A DNA stretch of 64,000 nucleotides from Ceratodon purpureus (taxonomy: Eukaryota; Streptophyta; Bryopsida; Pseudoditrichales; Ditrichaceae). Shown in pieces: positions 11,290-23,315 of this stretch. The stretch spans positions 63,031,599-63,095,598 of the forward strand of contig CM026426.1 of assembly GCA_014871385.1 (NCBI GenBank), in the 5' to 3' direction. The notes beneath the pieces are model-generated. The model was not told the DNA's origin. It did no database searches and saw only the letters and a program-made list of their open reading frames with translations. The translations under genes and the position numbers were made by a program. Numbering within the stretch: the first letter of the stretch is position 1; each line of letters starts with the position of its first letter.

Positions 11290-11860
11290 AGAGGAGAGGG
11301 GGGGGGGTGCACCCTCCAGGCTGTACCTGCAAGGGGAAGGTCTTAGTTGTGGCCGGGGAGGATTCGAGGACGGCTGGTTGGTCGGGCCGCCTCCTTGGAG
11401 AGGCTTATAGTCGCTAAGGAACACTGGAGGCGATCTCCCTCTCGGACCTCGCAGCCGCGCTCCTCTCATACAGATCGCCGTACCAACATGGGCAACACCA
11501 CCTCAAACACCGCACCCCCCCTTGCAACCGTCCCACAATGCCCTTCTTGCGAATCTGAACTACCTACAAGTGATTCAAGATTTGCAGAGAGGGTTATACA
11601 ACCCTCAACAAGGAGTGTCCTCCTATCCTCAAGCACATGCCTACGGCACCCACGGTATACAACTTATGGGACGTGGGGAGGACATGAGGAGTGAAGGGGA
11701 GAGGGAGGTGAGCGGGGGAGACACATACACCATCGGAGGAGCATCGCAACGGGTCTGAGGTCACTGCGAAGGGAAGAGTAAGTTAGTCGTTGGAGACCAG
11801 GTAGGGAGAAGGGGCGGGGAGAGGGGGCCGGTCAGGTGGAGAGGGGCTCCGCCTTGCGCG
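11290..11860. other. GC-rich tail of the pogo element, no clear gene
   Basis: GC-rich and GGGGAG-rich sequence follows the transposase. Overlapping short frames show no recognisable domain. I could not match it to the 5' side as inverted repeats, so the element ends are undefined. Confidence 0.35.
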
Positions 11861-11864
11861 CCTA

Positions 11865-12060
11865 GCTGCAACGCTGGGGTTTGAAACCCGCTCATGGCGG
11901 GGCGGGACAATGTGGTCAGAGCTCGGCGACGTATGCAGATTGGGCTGGTCACCAGAGTCCATGGTCACGGTTTCGAAACCCAGTGGGGGCGGTGTTTGCC
12001 ACCTAGGGAGCGTGATTGTTGTGCCAGCGCATGGTTCAGGGTGCAAACCCACTTTTATCA
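11865..12060 (+). repeat. Possible SINE-like segment with repeated B-box-like words
   Basis: Three words resembling the tRNA-type internal promoter B box occur in 170 bp: ggtttgaaaccc near 11877, ggtttcgaaaccc near 11970 and ggttcagggtgcaaaccc near 12030. No complete tRNA fold or clear A box was recognised. The assignment is tentative. Confidence 0.25.
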
Positions 12061-15000
12061 AAAACCCCCCTCATTCCACATTAGCTCCTCGGCATGGGCG
12101 CTTCATGCACATTGTGAGGCTCGTATTTTGGTCAATTTTGGCTTCCTTTTCTGACACCCATCGTCCTCTTTTAGCATTTCAATTACTCAGCAAAGCCAGG
12201 ACTCTAGGGACAGGTAGTGGCCACTCTACGCCTGTACACTTCAAAATTCATAAGAAATTGTAGACTTTATCAAAAAATGCGGTTTTTTTTCCAATGGGTT
12301 TGCAATACACTTGCCAAGCATCTAAAATTTATAAACTTTTTCTTCTACCATCCTAAGCATCCAGACCTGAAATTTGCACGGTTTCCTGCACCCTTACCTT
12401 AACTCTGCTCGAAATCAGCAGCGTGAATTAAAGGTCTGCTGGGCAGTGCTAGTGAGCTGTGCAAGCGCTTTTAACTTATTTGGGGCGGGATTTCTGACTT
12501 TAATTTGGACAAGTTTTGTTGGAAAATGGCAGGCTATGTTACTGTGTGATGGAGGTAATTGTGGGTAATTACTATGTTGACACTGTACCATAAAGTAGTA
12601 CCGGAAGTACGAATTTCGAAATGCGTGAGCAAGCATTAGACAAAATCGCTGATCTTTACCTTGCGGAGATTGTGGTAGTGTTTCTTAGTGTTTCGTTTAA
12701 ATGATTTGGTAAAAGCTGGCGTCTAGCATCCAAAAGAATACAGTATGTGCCTGTAATTTTGGAAAATTTCTATGGTATTTGTAGGTAATGTTTTCATTTG
12801 GGTAAAGTCCACCATAAACAAGTGTTAAAATTGCATATGTGGAAACTGTATTACGGTACTCTCCAAAAAAAAAAAAAAACATGAGTGCATAGCACTTTTT
12901 GATTTTTAAGAGTACTCAAAAAAAAGAAAACTATTTTTTATGAATTTTCAACTTTATTAACATGTGTTTTCATCATTGATTTCATCCTGGGAATTACATA
13001 TTTTCAATATTCATTTACATAAGTATTACCATTTTATATTCTATAATCATGTAACTTTTATATCATATTACTAATGGATACTGTTCTTTTCAATGTAGGA
13101 AGGTATGGAAGTGTCAATAACACATAAGGGCTTCTTTTAGATTTAGCATTCAACTTTAAGAAGTCATGGGTATGAAGTCAAAGATAAAATATGATGTGGC
13201 TGTTATTTTTTTTCTACCTGGCACAAAAATTTACAAAAAACAATTTGTTGAAATTTACTTCTCGTTTACTGCAATGAGATGGACTAGATGCAAATCGTGG
13301 AAATCATCTCTTTAAAATAATCACAAACAATAACATTTAAAGAAATATAAATTTCTTGGCTACAAACTATGACAATTCTTATGGTGCTTGAAACAATTTT
13401 TTCTACCCATCAAGTAGCTCTAAAATTTTTGTTACATCCTTCAACTCCATTTAAAATTTAAATTTACAAATAGCTCACATTTTTTCTTTTGATATTTAAA
13501 AATAGAAATAAAAAATCTTTTATTGTACCAAAAGTGCATTCTATGAGGATTCAAAATCTTCTCACACTTCTCGACAAAGATGCAAAAAGAAAATTTCTTT
13601 CACAACATAAAAGACACACAATTTTTTCTTTTCCTATTATTTTTATCTACTTCAAGAATAAACACAAGCCTTTGTTTCAAGTGCCTGAATTCAAATATAA
13701 AATGAAAATGAGCTAACATAAAATAAAATGAGTTATAGCAATAACATAAACCTATATTCCTTTCACAATTTGTTTTTACAATGCTACATTCATTAGTAAC
13801 CTCTAAAATTTGGTGCACAAGTAATTAATATAGTGAACATTGTACTAGTATAAATCATCTGATTTATATAGGGAAACAATTTGACACAAATAGAATTTAA
13901 AGTTTGCTATACAAATCTAGATAGGATAGAAAAAATAATGTTGCTTATTACAAAATGTACAATCTTTGAATCTCTGCAATTGATTTATTGAAAAAAAATT
14001 ATGCTTGATCTATTAGAATTTTAGATAAGGTCTTATAGTTAAAGACACAAATAAAGCTTTAGATCTTGTTCTTTTCATCTTGCTTTTGAAATGGCAATTT
14101 TTGAAGTGTTTTGGTGAAAATCGATGAAGTATTCCAAGCAACAAAATCTCTATATATAAGATACAATTGTTCTTACATCTTCAGACTAAATTAAAGTCAA
14201 TAAACCACAACAAACTCTTCTATTTATCACCTATCATATAAATACAAGAAAATAACAACTCATATTTACAAGAACTACAATTGACCACTTTTTCAAATTT
14301 AGAGCTTATTAAGAGCATTTTAAAAGCATTGTAAGTACAATATCAACTTACTATATAATAAACAAATTGAACTGAATCTATAAAAAAACTTAAAAGTATA
14401 AATGACAATGTCAAAAAATATTATTTCTACTTAGATACAGGCAATGAAAAACAAAGAGAATCGTATCTTTAATTTTGTCACAGATGCTGTCACAATCATT
14501 GAATCAACAAGTCCTATAGAGAGGAAGCATCCTTGAGTGGACCATCAGGAACATCACACTAATGTTTTTTTAGAAATTTAACAATTTGAATTACCATAGG
14601 ATGTTGTTGATGGATTTCTCAACTTTTGTAGGTGTGTGCAGCTTTTGGTACATGAAAATGTGCATGTCCACTTGAAACTGTCTACAAAGCTATAAAGAAT
14701 GAATAAGAAAAGGACGCCGAAAAATCTGGTTAAGGAACATCACACTGTTATGCATCATGTCAAGGAACGGGTAAGGGTAAGAAAATTTATATTCTTTGAG
14801 AAGGTAATGCAATCGGAGGGCATTTGTGGGATTTAGGTACATAATGTGGATTTCAAATGAGGTTTGCAGCATCAACAGTATTTTATATAATTTTTTGTAA
14901 GTTCAGGAACGCTGGGTTTCTACGGCGCTTGATCTCAAGAAAGTATATATGTAAAATTTTTGGCAATCGTTTGTTTTTGTTGATGGTTAGTAGTTTGTTC

Positions 15001-15990
15001 TATCAACCCCCATAGGATGTTGGGTGTGGAAAGCGTGGAACAGTATTTGGCGTATTTTGGGGACTGGTTTGGATACAGTAGGGAATTTCACTAGTTGAGT
15101 AACTGAATTTTGGCGTGAATTTTTTTTGGCACATACTATGTGAATCTTGGAAATGGAATTTAAAAAAAAAATGAGAATGTGATGTGTTGATAATTTTCTA
15201 GAAAATGCAAAGTAGGAGGGGGGTGTGAAGTGCTGTAAAGATAGTATACTCAGTGATACAGTTGTATTAGACATGTGGGTCAGTCAACACTATTAGGTAA
15301 ACTCCCACTGCTGGATACAGTATGACTCTCTACAGAAGGTATGGGTTGGCAGGTGGTGACCGGTAGGAGCAGTTGCCAACAACGTGGAGGGTGAGTGCCC
15401 CAGCCTGGGCCAATGGGGCGAAGGGAATGAATCGGGCTGGGTAGTGTCCTGGGACAGGGGCATACCAACCACCTTGCCGCTGACTGCGGCATCGAAGGAG
15501 CGGTTAGAGGGTCCAGCCCGAAAAAAGTGACTTCAAGAAAACAGACACCTAGGTTTATAATTCAAGCTACTCCAAGTTCAATTGCAACCTAGCTGTCCCT
15601 TTCATAATGAAGCATGAAAAAACGAATGCAAGACGAAAATCAGATGGGAAATGCACACTGAAGGCAACTAAGAAAGTGCAATTGTAGCATGAGAACTGAA
15701 ACTGTACAAGGTACCAAGGTGCTCAGAGTTCCGAGATAGGTTAGTTCAGAGAGGAAATGATTCTCCGCCCCTGTTGTCTAAGAACCGGGTGGAGCAGAAT
15801 AGGAAGGATAGAAGAGATACAAAGAAAATGCAGAGCAATGTAACGACTCAAAGTAGCAAGGGATGAGCAGGTCTGAAAGTAATTTTACGCAACTACATGT
15901 CTCTCTCAGCTCATGTGGAGGAACCCGCAGCCTGTACAAGAGCGATCACTCAGACATACAGAAACTTGCCAGGGACCTTCTTGGATACTT
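12061..15990. other. AT-rich region without recognisable genes
   Basis: Mostly low-GC sequence with short homopolymers. The segment near 15300-15530 has ordinary composition but no homologous ORF I recognise. No inverted-repeat element was detected by eye. Confidence 0.4.
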
Positions 15991-15997
15991 TGAAGGT

Positions 15998-18992
15998 TCA
16001 GGGGCTTGTCTTCACAAACAGTAAGGTGTCTCCCAGCTTCAGTGAGTTCTTGTTGCAGAATTCCAGCCACCGCGAGGTGAAGAAACAGAACGTTTGCTTC
16101 GAGGTGACAGAAAGCATACTCTTCACAACTCCTTTGCCTAGGGGGCCGCCAAGCATGAAGAAATGACCGTCGAATTGCTCCGTCCCGTACGCGCGCCAGT
16201 AGAGGGCCGGTATGTCCTGTGTGCAGAAGCAAGCACCGAAGCACAACCGGTTCAATGACAAAGGAAACATCCATAAGCAATCCAACACCCCCCCCCCCCC
16301 CCCCCAGGGAGCCTTATCAAACCTACAGAACAAAGTCAGCAGTCTGGACATCACTCACACGGAACCCCGCATTTTCACCATGACAAAAAGGAATATGGAA
16401 CGTCAATTGCAATGCAAGAAACAGAGCATCTTCAAAAACTGTGGGAAGACGTTCCCACATGTTTCCGGAAGTAAGCATAAATTTCCGGCTAAACCGGAAA
16501 TTATAGTGTTTCCAGAATACTAGCTAGATAGGAATATTAGAAATATGATAGTTTTAGCTAATAAGACGGTTGGGAGAAACTAGAAGCCAGAACCAGACAT
16601 GGTGGCACAAGTCTTTGATATCGGCTAGCCGGACGGTTCCGGTCGGACTGCAAGTTTCCAGAATCCGGAAATCTGAAGTCCGGAAATCCGGAAATCTGGA
16701 TTCCGGAAGTTTGGAAATCCGGAATCCAGAAACTGTTGGACGAATACCGCAACTCAAGAATAGTAGATGGGGCTAGCTCCCACACTGACCGGAACCTCAA
16801 AGCCGGTAGGTAGATGTCCAAGATGCCGGAAGTCTGGCTCTTCTATAATTCGGGATCAGGTAAGAAGTAGAAATAGGTAGTTAGAAATCTCCCGACTCTT
16901 AATAGCGACTAACGATGGGGCTCAATTGCACCCGGCTATTAACAGGGAGTTAGATATAGTGATTTGTTGTTGTTGAGATTCGGAAGTTTCAGATCCAGAA
17001 TCCGGAAGTTTCAGATCCAGAAACCGGAAGTCTCAGATCCAGAAACCGGATCTTAGATCTAGAAACCGGATCTCAGATCTAAATTCCGGATCTCAGATCT
17101 AGATCTCAGATCCAGATCTCAGATCCAGAATTCTAGGATCTAGTGGGCCACTAGGCTGCGAGAACTCCGGGTAGGAGATAGTACTTAAGCCAGAAGTTTT
17201 CCCAAGGCTTGCACCTTGTTTTTGTATTCCATTAGCTTGTGAAATACAGAATATGTTTTGAGAAACTGTTGGAGTTTGAGCGAGTGACGGTTGCATAGCA
17301 GGTCCATTGTGGTTCCGGTTGGAAGTACCATTGTTGCCGGTAGGATTCCGGAAGTGTGTTTTCCGGTTGAGTGAATCAGGAGAGCGCCCGGAGAGATTGG
17401 AAGGGTGTCAAGCGCCGAGTGTTGCCGGTTTCCAACGTCCGGAAGGAGCCTGGTGACAGGGACAAAAGCCTGACTAGCCAACCGGAAACCGTCCGGAAGG
17501 AGTAACAGTGTAGAAACAGTACTTGCAGTCAGACCGGAATGTCATTGTAGTATAGGATTCCGTCCCTGTATCCGGTACTGAGTAGCCATCCGGCCCGGTA
17601 GAGTAGACATACGGAAATCATACCATCCGGTTGTTAGAATAGGACCAGTGGGTGTCTAGCCACTTTAAGTTACGGGGCAGTGGGTGTCCAGCCACTTTAA
17701 GTCACGGGACGGTGGAGAATCCAGCCACTTTAAAGCATAGACGGATCAGTGGGAACCGGCCACTAGTCTAAAAATCCGGAAGTTTATCCAGTAAACTGTA
17801 ATAGACGTCCGTCCAAGTACCATCCGGTAGGGGATTTGGGACGGACGGTAACTACAGTGGACGGATGGAAACCGTCTGGGAGCCGGTATCCGGAAGGATC
17901 CGGATCTAGAGGGTGAAAATCCGGAAGTCCACACCGGTAGGGAATCCGGTTGGCTAGCTGCCGGCCAGGGAAAGGTAGCTTATTGTCTAATAGAGGGAAA
18001 ACTATAGGTCTTTGTGGGAACGAACACGGAGTGGTTTACTTTAGAGGGTATTTAGTGTTAATTAAGTGCCTTCCGGAGGAATACGGATACCACGTCGTGC
18101 TACAAAAACAGAAACATAATTGCAAATACAGGGGGGATTCTAGAGGGGGTTGGGGGGGGGGGGGGAGGGTTATGGAAGTATACTCACAAGTCTCTCTGCT
18201 CCTCCTCTCTTCAGGTGAGAAACGCGGAGGGTTTTGGAGAACTGAGGGGCCCATATAGGCTTCGGAGTGGTGGGTGCTTGAACAGAACTGTCGGCGCCCT
18301 CCACCTCCACGGTAGTCTGCTTGGGCTCTGGGTCCGGGGGGGTTTCAGAAGGGCTCGCGGTTGTCTTCATCTTGTTCTTCCCGCCGGGTGCTGGTTCCTT
18401 CATCTTGTTCTCCCCCGAGGCTTTCACCTTCTTCCCCCCCGAGGTTGCTGCGACATCCATCTTCTTCCCCCCCGTGGTTGGTGCGACATCCATCTTTTTC
18501 TTCCCACAGGTTGCAGGGCGGTGGCGGTGGCGGTGGATCGTCACCACCAGGCAGGTATCGTCAACGACTTCCAAGACGAGCAGGTCCCCGAGGCCGATGT
18601 GATTGTCCTCGCAGAATTCGCCCCAGTCTTCACCCCTGCTGAAGGCAAACTTCATTGATCTAGGCTTGAACTTCTTCAGCTGCAGGGGCCACTCCTTCTT
18701 CGTGGTGATTGAGGTGACCAGGGCGCAGTTGAGGTGGGTCGGCCAGCCGGATCGGAGGTGGAAATCCTTCGGAATTTCCTGCGCCTAAAAAACCCTAGAA
18801 CCCCCTGAGCACAATGCAAGAGAAATTTCACAAAACATGGGGGAATTAGGGGAGAAAAATTACGAGGCGGTGGAGGTCAGTGGCCGAGAGGACATGGGTT
18901 GCGAAGTAAAAAGCGCGGCAGGCATCCAGTTCGCGGATGACCATGTCGTGGGGATCGTCTTCGACCGTCTCTACTAAAATCTGAGAGGCCAT
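15998..18992 (-). CDS. B3-domain DNA-binding protein (REM-like), three exons
   Basis: ATG at 18992. Exon 1 is 18992-18864 (donor gtaatt), exon 2 is 18784-18188 (acceptor tttttag, donor gtgagt), exon 3 is 16216-15998 (acceptor cacacag, TGA at 15998-16000). All junctions are phase 0 and the product is 314 aa. The first B3-like domain is at about residues 45-130 (IPKDFHLRSGWP, then WGEFCEDNHIGLGDLLVLEV). A Lys-rich linker with repeated GGKKMDVA and GKNKMK words follows. The last exon holds the second half of another B3 domain (WLEFCNKNSLKLGDTLLFV). B3 proteins bind DNA in the nucleus and regulate transcription in plants. The targets of this one cannot be inferred. Intron 2 carries a 1.67-kb LTR-like insertion. 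The ORF is clean, so the gene may be functional. Confidence 0.8.
16440..18104 (-). mobile_element. LTR-like element in B3 intron 2, with 5-bp target duplication
   Basis: The element begins TGTGGGAAGACGTTCCCACA (a perfect hairpin) and ends GTGCTACA on the plus strand. It is flanked by AAAAC at 16435-16439 and 18105-18109. TG...CA ends and a 5-bp duplication fit an LTR retrotransposon product. It is full of CCGGAA words and matches the larger element at 54039-57548 in inverse orientation. Matches include the ends, blocks such as agccactttaagt, and the region around cgatggggct. It lacks the 621-aa ORF of that element. It could be a solo LTR or an internally deleted copy. Strand is given to agree with the ORF direction of the larger copy after alignment and is inferred. 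Confidence 0.75.
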
Positions 18993-19309
18993 GGCACGTA
19001 CCGTAGAGAGAAAGGGAGGGGAAGCTGGAGAATCGGAGAGACAACTAGCACAGGTGCGAAGAGAAGCAGGGGTAGGAGGTAGAGAGAAGCAAGACGACAC
19101 GGGACAAAAGAGTAGAGCAGATTAGGGCAGGTGCAAGGCTTTGGAGTTGAAGAGCAGCGTGTGCAGAAGACTCCCAGAGATTAGGGCACGATGCTGGGAG
19201 GAGGGCAGCACATTGAAGTCCGGCGGCTATTGAATGTAAACCTAGCCTCGGCTGTCAATTTCCACCATCGGTGCGCCCACAATCTGCTCCATTCTGAAAA
19301 CTGGGACCG

Positions 19310-19440
19310 GTGGCTGGTGACTGCGGTGTCTGGGGACTGGTGGCGGGTGGAGACGAGCTGGTGGCTGGGGATTGGGGACTGGTGGCTGGTGGCTGGTGGC
19401 TGGTGGAAGCGAGCTGCTGGCTGGTGGCTGGTGGCTCCCG
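19310..19440. repeat. GGTGGCTGGT minisatellite
   Basis: Imperfect 7-10-bp units (ctggtggctggtggctgg and variants) fill this stretch, just downstream of the eIF3c-like fragment on the minus strand. Ser/Pro/Gln-rich ORFs across it are compositional. Confidence 0.8.
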
Positions 19441-19474
19441 GAATGCACAGAGCCGCTGCAGCCCGATTGCTCTG

Positions 19475-19737
19475 CTAAAGAGGATTCGGAATGATATGTC
19501 TATGTTCATCACCGAATCCTCCAAACATCACCATCAGCTGGTCCAGGCTCAGGGAATCGAAGTAGGGCGAGTACGTGAAGATGTAAGTCCGCAGAGCTTC
19601 CTCTCGCATCTTGCTCCAATGCATATGCATGATCGCCTCCCGCGTTCCCAGCAGTTTCCATGCCCCCATGCTCTGAATCACCTCCACCGCCTTCTCCCAC
19701 TCGCCCTTGCTCAGTGCGCGCGTCTCTGCCATCACGT
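19475..19737 (-). pseudogene. eIF3c fragment (translation initiation factor 3 subunit C)
   Basis: The frame reads MAETRALSKGEWEKAVEVIQ, then WKLLGTREAI, then KMREEALRTYIFTYSPYFD and SLSLDQLMVMF. This matches the C-terminal PCI-side region of plant eIF3c, where the phrase EEALRTYLFTY...SLSLDQLA is conserved. It covers only about 85 residues of a protein of roughly 900 and ends at a TAG after PNPL. It lies 20 bp beyond the last TRRAP exon on the same strand, too close for a normal intron. It is therefore a captured or rearranged fragment. It is not a working eIF3 subunit. Confidence 0.75.
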
Positions 19738-19755
19738 CGCTGCTATCATGCTTAC

Positions 19756-22529
19756 CGTTGAAACACAGTTGGCTGCGTGAGGCGTCCGAGGAAGTAATCA
19801 ACGGCGTCAGAAGCATAGCGATTAAGAAACTTGGTGAGCGGCAGGCGATATGGGCTGTTCAGTTCACTGTAAACCTGACTTGGGGGAAGAGCAGCCTCCA
19901 ATCGCATAGTTAAGGTCACAAGTTGGTCCAAGAACTTGGCAGCCGCTGCTGGGAGGAGATGAAAGAGCTCAATAATTGCTGCAAGACCGACAAAAATCAG
20001 AGACTGCAAAGGGTGACGAGAAAATCCAGTGATATCTTCCCATTTTAAAAATCAAATCTAAAAAATGTTATTTTTCGAAGTTCCTCCCCGATAATACACT
20101 CAATCTATCCCAAACAGTTACAGCTAAGTGATCATCGACCAATACATTGATTAACAAAGCAATGGCAAAAGTCGTAGTTTTCTTGTATGCATGAAAACGA
20201 CAACTACGTGCTTCTAAGAGAACTGGTGATGAAAATACCTCCAGCAATTTTGGGCTCCTCTCCAGCCTTCCAAGACTTCTGTGATTGAGAGAGTTTCTCG
20301 GGTTCCAGCCACTTCTTCAGGTGTTCCATCAGTTTTTCACCAAGAGTGACATTGAACCAATTAGAAAGAAGCTCAAGCAAAGGAGCCAAACCCTGTAACA
20401 ATGGCATTGTCAAGTTCTTATAGTGCGCCAAGTTCACGAGAATTAGCCGAAGGCTGCTCTGAAGCAACTCCTTTGGCATTTTTTGTTGCTGAATAACCTG
20501 CGCACACCACAACCTTTGAGAAATTAGAAGCAAAAACCTAACTATTAATCCCACCTGAAATTTGTTCCAAAATACATCATATGTCAAGAGTCCAAATCCT
20601 AAATTACAAGCAATCGATCAAGTCCTACATTTCAAATATAACTAACAAGAAACCTGCCCTCGAGAAAAAACAGGGTGACAAAGGAAGACACACCTGACGA
20701 AGACCCTCCTTATCAACGGCAACAATTTCAGGTGTGCGACAAGTAAGTGACTTGAAGAACATTGCAATGATCCGTGACCTTAGATCTGCATGGCTTTGGG
20801 TCTTAAAATCTGCCCATGCCATTGCCGTACACAAAAGCTCTATGCAGACAGTTCGGAGTTTAGTCAATGTGGCAGCCATCTTGGGATTCATGAACTTGCC
20901 ATTAAGAACCGATTCATCAGCTTCAGCGATCTGTAATGACTCCTGAAGAATGCTGATCAGTTCAGTTCTCATCTTCAGCAATGGTGGCCGAAGAGCGAGA
21001 CAAAAGTTTAGAGCCATCACAGTACCAACCTGTAATCACAAACACGTTTCTATTAACACAATGCAGCCCTCGAGGGTTCGATATTTTGAAGTCAGCAGTC
21101 TCCAACTAAAAATCTGAGCTCACTTATATGTTAACTACAAATGTTAAGACATAACTTAATTTCAAATTCACAGCTTTTGAGTTGAGTACTTCAATTCAAG
21201 GCTCAAGACATCATAGATATATACATACGTGCTCATACATTTGAAGACAATACTACACATGTAAATAATTGTCTTCAAAGATTCAAAAAGAAAGCAAGAT
21301 AAGAATATTAATTTTTGTGGTTACTACAATCAAACACCATTCAAGCAGAAGCAACAAATTGATGAAAGGAAGAACATTACTAACAAGAATCTTACTAACA
21401 GGAATCTTACTTGTTGTTCAGCATGCTTGCTTCGAAGAGGCCTTACAACCAATGGCTGCAGCAGAGGTTGATAGAGGGGCTCCAGCAACCCTGATACCTC
21501 ACTACCCGTTCGACTGGCTAGTAGTGCAAGGCATGACTGTACATTTTTTCGAACAATGTAACTTGCATATGAGTTCAAAAGTTCCCTTGCAAGAACCTCT
21601 ACAACCCCTTGAAAGCTTACTCTCCGTGGCTCACTGTTATTTTCTTCCACGTTGTTGACAACGCGCAGAACTTGATTTAGAACTTTACTTGCCCCCTCTT
21701 GCTCAGCATTGGCATGCGGTGGCAACCGTTTCAACACATAAATTAGAGCCTGAACAGCCCGAACTTGTCATACAGAATGAAACGACGATGTCAATGTTGA
21801 AAATTTATGAGATTACTTGGAACACAGTTGACTCATAACAACATGATCAACACAACATTGCAAAGTACGAAGTACCTGAAACTGGCATAGCATCTCCACT
21901 GTAGCCTTTCCAACCAACGCTCCAAGTCCCATTACACCTCCCATCTGGGCTTGCCATGTGCTTCCATAACAACAATGCAAGAGGCGAGGAAGAAGTTGCT
22001 CAAAAACAGGCACCCTTACACCCGGAGGAGGAGAATACACTGGATTCATTGACAGGCTTGATACACTCATAGGCATTCCAGGAGTGCTCACCCCTTGGGG
22101 AGTAAGAATACCTGTGTGCTTAGAGCGTGCTAGTAGAAGTAGGGTCTCAGCAAAGATATTGAGCCCATTCAAAGCAGCTTTTGCATGTGCTCGATTCTCA
22201 TCAGCCAACACAGCAACTAGTGCGCCAAGGAAGATGAGAGGATCTAGTTCTTTGAGATTTGCTTGAGCCCGATTGTTGCGTGTTCTAGCATTCGGCACAC
22301 CAGAAGCCGCAACAGTACTAAGCAAGCCAGAACTGCCCGCTGGATTGTTAGCAGCTGATTCCACATGAAAAATCATTGCAAAATGACGGCAAATAATGAT
22401 AGCAAAATCATCCTTCCCATCTTGCAGCTCTGTCTCCATACTTGCTGCAATGACTGTCATGAGAAGCACCTTAAAAACACTTCTTTCTGCCATAAGCTGT
22501 GTCTTGGTCTTCACTCCCAAGTCAACCTG
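19756..22529 (-). pseudogene. TRRAP/Tra1-like gene fragment, five exons
   Basis: Exons read on the minus strand: 22529-21876, 21749-21411, 21029-20694, 20497-20239 and 19978-19756, each with GT-AG borders. Diagnostic stretches include TKTQLMAERSVFKVLLMT, LKELDPLIFLGALVAVLADE, VLNQVLRVVNNVEENN, FMNPKMAATLTKLRTVCIE, FFKSLTCRTPEIVAVDKEGL and NSPYRLPLTKFLNRYA. TRRAP is the giant HEAT-repeat, pseudokinase-family scaffold of SAGA and NuA4 histone acetyltransferase complexes (about 3,800 aa in plants). Only about 600 aa of the HEAT region are here. The N-terminal exons, the remaining HEAT/FAT region and the kinase-like domain are absent. The exons have no internal stops, so capture or rearrangement was recent, or the rest lies elsewhere. 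Confidence 0.85.
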
Positions 22530-23315
22530 TAATAGACAAACACTACGTAAGTGGATATCTCAAGAAACACATTTTCAACCAAATAACTATATTTGTTCTG
22601 AATACCACCTCAGTGAACACGGCAGAGTCCTAAAAATCATGTAAGGGTAACTTGATAAACCTACATCACTTGGAGTTCAATCCGAGCATTCCAGCCCATT
22701 ATCTCAATGCAAACATTCCAGCCCCTTAGTAGACTTACCCTCAATAACCACCTATTCCTCATTCTGCCAATACTAAACCAAACCCGGCTCAACAGAGACA
22801 GTAGCAAAGACGGGGAAAACGGTGCCATACGCAGGCCGTGGCAACAGAACCAGATGGACAAAAACCGGGTACAGAAAGCAAAAACCATAGCAGGGCGCAC
22901 AGCACAGCAGAGAGAAAGCACGAAGCTCTGAATCAGGTAGAGACTCCCGGTGTGGGTTGAAAAAAAAAAATCGCCTTTACTGAGTTGGATTGACAAAAAA
23001 CAAACTACGGATAAAACGAGACGACCACGCATGGGTCGATTCTACATAACCGAAATGGCCGTGGCCTCCTTCTTTGCCGCCCCAAGCGTGAAATAAAAAA
23101 CCACTGCTTGGGAGTGATCTCATAACCGCAGCTGCGTTAGCATGCTTGCTGCTGCATCAGCAAGTGTGTCTGATTGTGGGGGCTGTATCGCCGCAGCCAC
23201 TGCCTCGTGGAGGTGTGTGGAAAACAAACACCCGTGCCCTCCCCAGCGCTCGCAGGTTCCTCGCCATGTCCTGAAACCTATGCACTCAAAAAATGGAAGT
23301 CAAAGGGAACTCGGG
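22530..23315. other. Spacer between TRRAP fragment and piggyBac pseudogene
   Basis: No further TRRAP exon is recognisable upstream of 22529. Frames here lack known domains. One end of the piggyBac element must lie here or just beyond, but I found no TTAA-flanked terminus. Confidence 0.4.

Noticed and set aside
15280-15492. 70-aa minus-strand ORF in ordinary-composition DNA
   Set aside because: No recognisable domain, splice context or second copy.
18215-18658. Plus-strand ORFs across B3 exon 2
   Set aside because: Shadows of the Lys/Pro/Thr-rich B3 linker on the opposite strand.
22661-23032. 123-aa minus-strand ORF upstream of the TRRAP fragment
   Set aside because: Considered as a further TRRAP exon, but the sequence has no HEAT-like similarity to that protein.
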